This document shows, one piece after another, positions 23,901 to 35,900 of a stretch of 64,000 nt of DNA (within the stretch, counting starts at the first letter, position 1; every line of letters starts with the position of its first letter). The position numbers were made by a program, and so were the translations under genes. Source of the stretch: Cardinalis cardinalis (taxonomy: Eukaryota > Chordata > Aves > Passeriformes > Cardinalidae); the NCBI GenBank assembly GCA_014549065.1, contig JACDOX010000167.1, positions 310,001 through 374,000 on the forward strand, read 5' to 3'. Under the pieces are notes generated by a model, which worked only from the letters and a program-made list of their open reading frames with translations, did no database searches and was not told the origin of the DNA.

Positions 23901-26900
23901 CTTTTGTATAAATTCAGTTAATGAGTCTCAGATCAGCAATTAGTGACTGTCATGTCTCCAACAAAAGGGAGAGCACTGTTAAAAAAAATGTAGATACAGT
24001 AAACAAGAAGAACAAGACCTGAATGTATGGTTGAGTGTGATTTTTTAATTGTCTTCATTGCAGGGTAATCTGGTAATATTAGTAGGGAGTTGAGGGCAAA
24101 ACATCTATTAAACATTGCAAGTCTTTGATAGTTCCCTTCACTATCCTTTTCTTTTAGGATGCAGAAATACGATACCTCTTATGAAATGCCAGCCTGGTNT
24201 GCCTTTCTTTTAAAACTTCTTTCTCATTTACAGCAATGGTCTTTAGAAAGTCACCAGTAGTTTCTTTTCATTTTTGTTTTCCTATTTTATGACTANAGAA
24301 AAATTAAATATATATTATCCAGACATCCTACCCAAAATACAATTGGAAGTTCTTGTTGAATAGCTGAGCAGCAGAAAGACTCCCTGTTGAAGGACTTGAT
24401 TTTGCAGATATTTGTACTTCTTGGTGACTTCTCTGTGATCGAGGGAACTGTGAGAAGGGAAACGAATATGAAATAGCATTTAAAAAATCACTTGTCATCT
24501 GTTTCCTCTCTTCATTTTTATTATCCTGTTGAATTATGGTATCTTTGCTGTAGTCTATAGTCAATTTGTCTTGTAGCATTTTAGACGTCTGGCCCAGGGA
24601 AGAATTCCTTTGTGCTGATACCATACACACCCTGGAAGAAAAATCCAGAAAGAAACAGTAACTTGGGTCTTCTGCAGCCTTCATCTAAGCACGGTGACTG
24701 TCACAGGCTTCNAATATCTTTTTGCTGTTGGAAGTGTGGCAATCTGTTAAATTATTTAATATAAGATAGTCGTCAGAGTAAACATTATTAGCCTCCATTA
24801 ATTCTGACTCTGGCATTTTTCTCTGGAGCACTTGAGCATCTCCTGGAGTGGTCAGAGTCACGATGGTGACCTGGAGGTGAGAAACTCCTTAATGCCTCCT
24901 GCCTGTTCCTTAGTTCCCTAGCAACCATATCTGCTTTTTTTTTCCGTAATATAAATTCCTCATGATTATTCACACTCCTCTTCTCATTAATTAATATCAT
25001 TATTAAAGGCAGGGATAGGAGCACATTTATTAGGAAGACTTAGGAAGACAGTTGATTTTTTTTCCCTGTAGCAAAACCATCTTTTGTTTTTCTAGAATTT
25101 GCTAAAATGTAACTATTTGGATTGATTAGTTCTTTGTTGGATGTCTGATTTAGGCTTTGGATTACAAAAACCCCCCACCNCTCTAGATGCTGAACAATAT
25201 GAACCAATAATCTATAGCAACATAACCTGGGAAGACTGAAGTGAGGCAGGAAACCTACAAAAAACAAATTGTGTGACTGTGGAATTAAGCTGTGTATCAT
25301 AATGCCTGTGCCCAATGGAATGAAATNAATGTTTCCCCGGCAACCTTAATTCTCATATTTTCTAAGTTCTGAATGCTTCTCTTTGAGATGTTAATAATAG
25401 TTAACTTTTTTTCCCCCCTATAGCTAATGTGAGACACAAAAATGTGGTTGAATTTTAAACATGCATATGAAGGCAAGTCATCGTAAATGTCTTGCCAGTG
25501 AATATTGAATATACAATCATTATGTTGATTCAAAGTTTTAATTTATTTTTTATTTGTATTGCAGATGTGGTTGTGAATTCTTCCCTATTGTATGAATACT
25601 GTGTGATATATTTAGGTAGCTGTCGGAGCAAAAGGATTACATTTTTAATCATAGTTTATGGGTAATGCATTGTTACAGTAAAAAGAAAAATGGGGAAGNC
25701 ATGGTGACAGGACACAAACTACCTAGGTGATATTAAGGACTNTTTACAGCTAATGTGGCAGAGAGAACTTTTAAGAAATGGTATTAAAAGGGAAAGTGTT
25801 CTGGCTTTGGAAAGATTTACAGAGAGCAGGAGCCTGCAAAAAAGCCAGCAAAAGAACAAAGCACAGATACNCCAATAAAATGGAATGTCAAGACTGCCCT
25901 TTTCATCAAGCAGCACAGCAGTGTTTTCTGTGCTATTATCTGAATTAGGAAACAGTAAAAGATTTTGTATTTTTGACTGACTTATGTTTGCTCCCCAGCT
26001 TGNTTCTTGTAATAGTTTTAAACAGATCTATTAGTTTTGATGACCTTCACGTACTGCCAATATTGCCAAAATACTAGGAATTCATCTTTCCTCATCTTAT
26101 TTTTTCATCTTTGTGCCCCCTTTCAGCTGGATTCCAAAAGTTTGAGATACTTTGGAATGCACCTTCTGCAGCATAGGTGTCAGTAGCAGAAATGATGCTT
26201 GCAGAGCAAAGTATGTCTTTGCTTTTTATGCTGACTTCAATAGAGTACTGAGTCAAGTGGAACTAGAGTCTCTGCCTTCGCTTGTGAAAGTCCAGAATAT
26301 CCAACAAAAAAGTCATTCAACTTTTGTTGTTGAAGTAGGCCTCTGCATTGGGAGGGATGTTTTATCTGGGCAGGAGACGAGTTTTGCTGAACAACCCCAG
26401 AATAAGCTAAGGACCAACTCCTCCTTAGATGGCTCCAGGTATGGCTGCCACCTTTGTGGAGCACGCAGGGAAGAAAGCCCCAGACCCACACTGATCTCTG
26501 TCTGCTGGCTCCCATCCTCCCACNTCAGGTTTATCATGTCTTTGGCATGGGCTATGTCTATGCAGTGCCATATCTGTGTCATAACAAAGTCGTTCTAAAG
26601 CATAACTTTAGATTGGATGGAGTGGTTGGNATTTCTTCAGTTCAAAATACCAGACATAATAATTTTATGTCCTGTCAGTCATGTGCTTGCTCCCTGCTGT
26701 GGGGAACTACTTGGCTTTGTTCCAGGGAGCCCCAAAGCAAGCTGTCACAATCAGCAAGTAGAGGCTGGTAGGAAAGAAGGAGAAGCATGGAGAAGGCTGG
26801 TATATCTCACTGACAGATGCAATGAAACCTCTTTCTTGAATACCCTCTCCCAGTCATACACAACACCCATCCTTTGATAAATGTTAAAAACATGCATAGA

Positions 26901-29900
26901 ATCAAAGCTAAGACTTTAGAGCTCTGTATTTTGCAATAGTCTGAAGACTTTGTTGCNCTCAAAATCTTGTTTATGGGCAAAGAGAAGGCACAACTTATAA
27001 AGCTAAAAATTTCNTGTCAGTGTGACTGAAATTTTAGTCTCAACATTATTGTTTGTTCAGATGTATTCATTAAAGAAAATAAGAAATACTTCTGTGCAAA
27101 AAAAATCATTAATTGTGATACTGCAGTTGAAGTTGTTAAGGAAAAAAAAACCTTCCCAGTTTCTACTTCTTTTCTTGTATTTGCTTTTCCGGTGTTCTGA
27201 TTCTTAAAGTTGATGGTTTGATTTTGCTGTTGGTGGTGGTGCTGGTGGGGGTGTTATGATAAGTTGTCAGCAACTGGAGACCTTCTTTGGGGAGGATTGA
27301 GATGTCCATTTTGATAGTTTCTTCTTTACCTGGAGTTTCTTTTATATGCTAGCTAATATATTTCCCTTTTTCCATTGGTCAGGTGCTCCACNTTACACCT
27401 GATATTACTGGATATAGTGTTTTTTCAGTGTGCGAGATACTATTTTTTTTTCCTTTGCTACGCCTAAACCAGATTTTCTTCAGTTCCTCTATTTGCAGAC
27501 CTGCAATTCTCTAACTGGCCAGTGGTTAGATGCTTACAGCTGTGGGGTCTGTGATGCCATGTGCTCCACGTCTTTTCATGCCCTGCCTGTACTCCTCTGT
27601 GCCATATCCTGAGTCTCCTCAGGGTCTCTCTATCATACCAGGCCTGTACTGCATCATTAAATTCCAGTTGTAAAACATATGATAGTTGTGTACAAAGACA
27701 AGGGAAATAGAGCCAACTAGCNACCGGTCCCTGGTTGCTTAGAAAAATTGTTCATGTCCTACTCTACAAACTCTTTATGGTAGGGGAAGCAGAGCAGGGT
27801 TTGTGTTGCTTCCTTAGAGTGCACTCATAGCTGTAGCTTTTCTTTAGTCTCACTTTTAGATTTTAATACTGTTGCAGATATTTATTCACAGGTGGCTCTT
27901 TGGGTTATGTTAATTGAAATCTGTGCAGCTGCTAAAACCAATTATCCTCAGATCGCCTTGGCAATGTCTTTGCTAATGGATAAACACTTTTGTAGACCCA
28001 CTGACAAAGGATAATAGTGAATAGACTTTGTTTCATGTTTAAAATTAATAATCTGATTTTGATTTGGATCTGAATAAAATTCTGCTCCAAAAATCTGTTT
28101 AAGTCACATCAATTCACACAAGGTCCTTGCTAGAGAGAACCCTTTGTTTCCCATTGCCAAGCAGTCACACCGGGGAGACAGACCAGCTGCTTGATCCAGT
28201 CATCTCAGTAGTGGTGGTGACACAGGACCTCTTAGCCTCTGCTCTGCAATCTGCCCATGGTGGGACTATAAAGGAAGTGTTATAACTTTTATCTTCTCCA
28301 CCTGCATCACAAAAAAATTGTGTTTTGAAGTGAGGCATATTTTCTAAGCAAAGAAATGTGTCGTTCTGCTCATTTTTCATGGCTTTTAATATGTATCTTC
28401 TGGAATAAAGATAATCCCTAATGCCTCGTTAGTAACAGCATTTTTACGTGTCTTAGCTTGTACAAAAAGAGAAATAACACAGAGACACTGTCTCACATTT
28501 TTGTTGAACTTTGTTCTCCTCTGAAAATATTTCTTTTCTGAGTTCTTATTGTCAAGACTTAACAAGTAATGGGGTTTGATGTGCAATGCTTTGGGATTCT
28601 GGGTCAAAGTCTTCCTGGCTGCTTAATTGTTTAATACCTAGAAAGTAGGTGGTGGAAATGAATATTTAGTTTTCATAATGAGGAGGAATCATGAGGGAAG
28701 TGTACGAATGTCTGTGGAGGCTTGTGTTCCTGAAAGTGTTCTTAAGACATATGGAAGATAAGAGGAAGAATAGATGTTGTGATAAAGTGGGGCTTTCCAG
28801 AAGAAGAAGGAGGAAAACCAGGTGAGAGAAACAAATGGCAGACTTAAAAAGTGAGCAGTGGTTCTTTGCATTACAATGTAGTTNTATTGTGGGAGTCCTT
28901 GCTGTGGAAGCTGTGCATGCTAAAAATGTGCATGGATTCCAAAATCACAGAATAAATTTGTGGAGAAAAAGATTCACTGATACGGAATAAAAAGGACAGC
29001 ATTTCTGGTTCAAGTCCCTGTGGCAAGCTAAGAGGTCATCCTGGAGAGAATAGAATAGACACTTTCTTTTGAACATATTGGTGAGAGATACTTGGCTAGG
29101 TGGACCTTTGATCTGAGCTGAAAGGCACACTCTAATGTTCTTCTGAAGAAAATCAATCAGCCCTTGGGAGCTTGCTCTCCCACCCCTTCGTTTTCCTTCC
29201 CTCTTGTCTAGNATCCCCTTCTTTTTTGTCACAAAGTCAAACACTTTTTTTTTCTGAGTAACTCTTCTGCTTTTTTCATCCATACCATCAAATGTTATTT
29301 GTGATCCTACCTGAAACTGTTCTTGCCAAAGTTTCTAATGTTGTTTNCTTTGCTTGATTTACCAGCTCTCTGTCTTCCTTCGGGGTTCATGGTCCTGTCT
29401 GTCCCTCAGCATCTCCTCAAAAGGATCCTCTTCATTTCCTTTCCTACTTTCAGTTAAATTTTCACAAATCTTGGTCAGTGGTGCCCTTCTGTTATTCCTT
29501 GACTCTGGGTAGGGTAGTCTCCCTCTGTAAGGCACCCTATAAACAATTGTTTAATTGTTTTCCTTAAAGCCTGTCATAATAATTTTTCTGTGTTTTCATG
29601 TGTGCAGGGGGGTTGACAGTGGTTCANTTCCCAACTGTTCATCAGTGTTTTCCATGTTTCCTCAGTGCTCATGACTTTATGGGTGTGGGTCTGTTGTCTT
29701 TGGGCTCCCTGTGCCATGCAAGCACTTAAAACAGGGACAGCCTTTTAGTGGGTTTGACCAAGGCACTNAAATGTGTGTATGACATTTGGAGTGTATCACA
29801 GTCTAGGACAGACTGGTAGTGTTGTACTAGGACAGATCCTGGCATTTTTTCATGCTGAAAGATCCCTGTCTTGTGTTGTAAAAGTGACAGTTTTTCCTTC

Positions 29901-32900
29901 AAATGATTTATGCACACACTGCTGGCATACTCAGCTTTTAAAACATACCATTGGAGCAAGCATCAAACTTTTATTCTGATTTTGTTAAATCCAGAAAGAA
30001 AGTGCTCTGAAAGTTTACATTGGGTGTGCTCTCACTTTAGGGCCAAGGTAGACCTTCAGGAGGAAAGGCAGGAAAAGCTGGTAAAGGTAAAAAAAAGGTA
30101 AGATTCTCAAGTCTTAAAAAATGTTTTTTCCTTTTTTCAGCTATGAGATGCAAACAAGATTTAGTCTGAAAAATGAGGGNTTTTTTTAATAAAGTTGGTA
30201 AAATATCAATTGATTTAGCAGTAAGAGGTTGCTATAGGTTTCCANTGAGAAGGGAAATACACCAGCAAGTTAGGACAAAAAGTATCACCTGGAACAAAGG
30301 CNCAATGTGGGTAAAATGCAATGTGAAAAGATTAAATTAAGATGTTTGGGATGTGAATTCCAAAATACTAGCTGACTCAGACTGTGAGAAATCTGCCTAC
30401 TCAGTTTAGAAAATCCAAAATATAGCCCATATTCACTTAACAAAGAAGTACAAACTGATAATAACTCATGATAATGTTTTTACTATTGGGCAAATAAATT
30501 ATTTGAATACCTTGATTTAATCTACCTTCCTCTTATTTAGCTCCACTGGGAGGGATGGAGGATCCATGACAGGGATGGGAGAACAGTCTACATGCCTTTA
30601 AATAGGCATATTGATAAACAGATTTCACTTTCTTGGGACAAATCATAGTCTCCTTAAATGTTCCTCTTTTCACCATTTAAAAATGGAAAGTTATTTACTT
30701 TTAAGTGAAAATCATATATNAATATGTTAAAACCACTATACTTCTTATCTGATTCACTTGGGAAAACAGCCACTGAACTAACTGGCATCAAGTTGTGTTA
30801 TGATAAATGTCCTACAAGCCGGTGTTCATGTGGGGAGCATTAAATCACAAACAACTGTTCTGCAGCCATTGTCCCTTGTGCATCAGAGTGCCTGACCTTC
30901 CTTACAGCTTGCCTCATTTCAGCTCCCTTGGGGAAAGAAATAAGGCTGTAGCCTTGAAATATGCAAAATATGCAAAAGGCTCTTGAAATATACAAAATTC
31001 TCAGTTACTTTCAGCCACTGGACATTTTAACACAGCATTGTGCTTTTNACCTTTGTGGTTCTCTGCAGGTAGCAAAGCATTGCTGGGTCCAGCCTCTATA
31101 GCTTCAGCCATAAGCTGTACTTACACCTTGGNGTCATCCTCATTTTTGTATGGCTGTAAAGTCCGCAGGCCTGAGAGAACTGTATTTACAAGAATGATTG
31201 ATTTATTTTAAATCAACTCATTACACAATTTGAACTGAGGAAGAAATTTTGCCTGGAGCAGTTAAGCACTTTAATCAGCAGTTTTGTGTTCTGACAGTTT
31301 TTTCTGTAAGGACAATTAATTGAAATTCATTCCTGCAGTGATTCATTTTCTTTTTAATCACCTTATATCATGACATGAGCCCAGTGCTAGCCCAGGGAGA
31401 GCAGCAGTCTGTTGTTTGGAGAATGGAGACGTGCTGGCCTTTGCAAGAAATTGGTTAACATTCCTCCAGGAGCCGCATCCCTGCAGCTTTGTATTTCAAA
31501 CTAAATTCTAAGAGTAGCCCATAGAATAACAAGTCAGGAGTAATTGCAGGTTCTTGGCTTGTGCCCTTGAGTAGTCCTTAAGTCCTATAATACCCTTGGG
31601 TATTNTGTGGCAAGGGAAACAGAATTGCCAACTTTTAAACTGAGATTGAAGTGGAATCACTTGAGTTTTGTTATTTGAGTTAATCCAGTTTTGTGCCAGG
31701 GCAGGAATTATCTTCAGAGTGCAGCTCCTCCAACTCACTGAACTCCTGCTGGCAAGTGTAGCCATATGAAAATCTTCAGGTTTTGGCCTGCCATTTGTGT
31801 TTTGCTCTGCTCAAAGCAAAGATGGGTGGGAGAATGTTGTTTTTATCTCTTTGCTCTGTGCCTCAAGAAGTGCTGGTTTGGCAAGAAGCAAAACTGTCAG
31901 AGTCTTGTTGCCTTTCTGAGCTTGTCATTCCTGTTCTAGGATGAAGATGAATTTCCTGAAACGGGAGAGGATGGGTCGACAGGAAGGGCTGCAGTCAGAT
32001 CCCCAGATCAGCTGGAGCTGACTGAAGCTGTGAGTAAAGCAATGCCTGTCTTGTCATGAGGTGTGTATGAAACTCCATAAGCAGAAGCCTACCCATCAGT
32101 TTTGGAGGAAATTCTGCAAGAGTGAAACTNCAGTACTTGCTGAAGTACAGTGTCTGCAGTAACATATGAAATGGCTTCAACAAGAAAACAGGGAGAATGT
32201 GCTATGAAACCCAGTTCTGGGCTTAAAGCACTGTAACTGCCTGGAAGGTTATCCAAAAGCAAAAATGGGGCTGGGGCTTTACTCAGTTAAGGAGGGCGCA
32301 GAGCCAGCCCTGAGTTTTCAGGTGCCTGTGTGCATTACACAGGACAGGAAAGTGTCCTACAATTTTATTGCTGTTTCTTCTGCTGGCTCAGTAGCATTGA
32401 ATTGGTCACCCTTCCAACTGCAGTTGTTTCTCTCTGCTCACTGCCTTATAAAACTCTAGCATTGTTCNCTGTCCTTAAACTATCACTGTGGCAGGGAAGC
32501 TTTATGTATGTCCTCCAACTCAGGNGCTAAAAATAGTTAGCAATATTTTTTTTCTTCACAGTGGTCAATCCTGAAAGTACTGCTACTGAGCTTATTGTTT
32601 ATTTTTGGACAGTGTAAATTTTAAAGACACGAGTTGTCTGTCTCACCCTATAGAATGCAGTTGGCATTTTTCAAGTGATATCATATCTTAGATAAGAATT
32701 AAAATCAAGAAAACCCATTGAAATACTGTAGTAGGAGGCAGAATGACTGCTCTGGACTCCACTCTGAGCCAGGTTGGCCCCAAGCACTGTTCTTGTGGTG
32801 GCATTAGCTGTATATGCGGTGTCTGCAGTGAACTGAGCATAAACATGGTGATTTTATTGCTGTATATTGTATTAGTAGTGAAGTTTTATTTACAGTACTA

Positions 32901-35900
32901 TTTTGTTTCCATTCCAAAGGAATTAAAACAGGAAATCATACGTACCTTGACTGCTGATAATCCCCATGTTCCCCAGGATATTGTCAGATTCAACTTTAAA
33001 GTAAGTGTGACATGTCGTATAAAACTGGAATTTTTCACAATTAATTGGTTTTGTGTTTTCCTTTGGTTTATAATCACGTAAATTTTCTTTTAATGCAGCT
33101 ACATATTATTACATATTTACTGCTAATGGTTCTTAAAGGGTTTTTGTAGAGGGTAAAAGTATAAAAGCATTGATTCATTTATTTAGAAGTAGGATATCAT
33201 AATTACGGTACAAGATCTGTCAGTGAAGGTAATAATTGCACCTAATCTCACGTAGTTACTTTTCCCATTCTTTGGTGGTTAAAGGACAAAAGGCAAAGTT
33301 TTTCTCAGTCTGTAAGAATTATGTCTCAGTATCCACACTTGAAGATTGAATTGTAGGAGAACTCAGAAATTTGTTTTGTGAAATCAGTGACCAGCTTTAT
33401 TCATGATGAGTAGGAGTGAGCAATAGACAGCCAGAAAATATCCAAGAGTCGCACCTTCGCTTTTATACATGCAGGGCACACACTGCATTACCCTGTAGCA
33501 GCCTTCTGCCACTACCATATACAGCCACCAACACAGTAGGGACATAGGGAGGGTGGGTGATGGCTTTGCCCTGAATGAAAGGGCATGAAGACAGCTCCTC
33601 CAACTCTGGCATTGAATTANTCCCAGATTTAGAGGGGTGTCGTGGTTTAATCCCAGGTGGCCACTAAGCCCAACCATTCACTCAGTCTCCCATGGTAGGA
33701 CAGAGAAGAGAGTCAGAGGAGTAGAAGTGAGAAAACTCATGGGTTGAGTTGGAGACAGTTTAANAGGGAAAGCAAAAGCTGTACAAAGCTAAACAAGGAA
33801 TTAGTTCACCACTTGAGGCAGATNTTCAGCAATCCCTAGGAAAGCAGGGCTCCATGTCACTTAATGGTTACTTGGTAAGATACACACCATCATTCCAAAC
33901 ATCCCCTCCCCTCACTCTTATTCTTCCCCTCAGCATTCTTTTTCCCCCAGATTTATATGCTAAACATTCCATATGGTATGGAATATCCTTGGAGTCAGAT
34001 GGGTGAGTTAGTGATGAGGTGAGGTGGGGAACAAAACTGTGCAAGTGCTGCTGAGCAATCACCAAAACATCCCTGTGTTATCAGCACTGTTTTCAGCACA
34101 AATCCAAAATACAGCCCCAAAATACAGTAGCTACTGTAAAGAATATTATCCCTGTCAAAACCAACACCCAAGAGAAGAGAAAACCAAGCAAAATATTCCC
34201 ATGTCTGTTTCACGTCTGTGCTACTGTACTTGTTGGACCAACTGTCGCAAGATTCCAGAGAAAGGAAATCAGTCTTGTGGAATAAAAAAAAAAAGCCCTT
34301 CTTTTCCATTTGGAGCTGAAGCTTTCCTAATTTATGGTGTATAGACAGGTGATCAGAAATCCACATCTTCAAATTCTCCACAATGACTGAAGTGAGCTCA
34401 GTGGTATGCTGTGGCTCACATGGTAAGCAANTCAAAGTGAACTCTTGAAGCATCTGTGTTCTTTGGTGGCTTCTGTTTGCTTTTAGATGCAGCTAAAAAC
34501 TAAATTATACAGATTAAGCTGTTCTTTACTGTGCAGATGGTGAAGCACTNNAACAGGTTGCCCAGAAAAATTATGGATTCTGCAGCCCTGGGAGTGTTCA
34601 AAGCCAAGTTGGATGGGGCTTTAAGCAACCTGGGCTAGGGGAAGGTGGCCCTGTCCAAGGCAGGGAGGTTGCAACAAGATGTTCTTTNAGATCCCTTCCA
34701 GCCTAAACCATTCCAGGATTCTGTGATTCTATGATTTTGTTGGGTTTTATTTTGTAGGAACGAGCCTACAAGCTAGTGGACGATATGGATCATACAGCTG
34801 TTCACTTCACTTTGAATGGATATTTGATACACAAAGATTCAGATGAAGGCAGACGCCAGAGTATCAGATCATGCACTGAAGCAGGTAACTTTATTGTCTG
34901 ATATCACGATAATTTTCAGATAGGCACTAGTTCCTCTTATTCAACATGATGGAATGATCATGCTGCATTACCACAGAATTAAACTGCTCCTACTTNGGCT
35001 TGCCTGCCTGTTGGCAATCAAAATTAAAAAAATAACCAGCCAGGTGTTTGTTGCAGTCTAGAAAATAGTGTGTGCTTTTTGAGTCATTTGAATGCTAACA
35101 CTGAAATTTTCCAAGTTATTTAGTGTCTTTTAAACATCTTTCCCACTAGCTGGACNTACATGTCTAAACTACCTAGCCTATTTTGAAAGTTTCAGACATG
35201 CTTTAAAGTATTAAAGCAGAAATGTTTGGAATCTGGGTGAATTTTCAGGAAACCATCACATGCATGACCAATTCTTGAATTCTTACCTAGACATATGCTT
35301 TCAGACAATGTGAGGTATAAAACCCTGAACTACTTGGACCTTTGATCTGAGCTACTATCAACACTCTTAAGTGTTCAGACAAAAAGATGCATTAACCAGA
35401 TACTGAAAGCTCTGTTGTTAGTAAAGAGTTCTAGGTTTGAATTTTCAGCAGGGAATGATGTACTGGCTAGTGATTTTATTGTATTTCTGCTGTTTGTGAA
35501 GGGAGAATTTCTGTCACAATGANTGTTCTGTCAAAGTGGTAACTGCAGGCACAATGACAGCACTGGGTAAACTCCTGAGAATAGATTTTGCTTGGAGTTT
35601 CTGAGGATCAGTGCCTCCTTTATTTTACAATGTATGATGACTTGAAGTAGGGTAAAGTGTTTAATGGGATCTTCAATGCCATGAAATCATGGATTTTTGN
35701 CAGTGCTTTTCATAGATTCCAAACCAATTTGTTTCAAGTGGCTCTATGCTAGCGTAGCTACATGATCAAGGCTATGATTGGAATGTAGGCATCCATCGTT
35801 GTCAAACAAGACTAGTATATTAATTTTTATCCATATAAATAAGAACAACCACGTTATAACTTCTGTGTGCCTTGAAAACATTCTTAGTAGTTGTACAAAC

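Larger units (their letters stand above)
17961..30040 (+). other. DNAI1: DNAI1 intron 1 (12.1 kb)
   Basis: A GTAAGG donor and CTCACTTTAG acceptor bound it. It contains three CREs (18000-18209), a 40-bp tandem pair (18101-18180), a CR1 copy (18271-19050), a hairpin (20284-20315) and a four-copy 11-bp repeat (21758-21801). A pyrimidine-rich tract at about 20520-20900 gives long but meaningless open frames. I see no exon, RNA gene or other named feature in about 21.8-29.0 kb. A possible relic of an old CR1/L3-like tail lies near 29085-29125. Confidence 0.85.
33001..34757 (+). other. DNAI1: DNAI1 intron 4, mostly transposon-derived
   Basis: Of 1757 bp, at least two thirds is repeat: a possible LTR (33370-33637, minus), the ERVL-like solo LTR (33638-34167, minus) and a CR1 3' end (34512-34735, plus) that stops 22 bp before exon 5. 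Confidence 0.85.

Noticed and set aside
24328..24684. 118-codon minus-strand frame in DNAI1 intron 1
   Set aside because: No family resemblance, no splice support and intronic composition.
28945..29283. 112-codon minus-strand Lys-rich frame
   Set aside because: It does not match a known domain, sits in an intron, and includes an N. It is probably chance, although part may overlap an old repeat tail.
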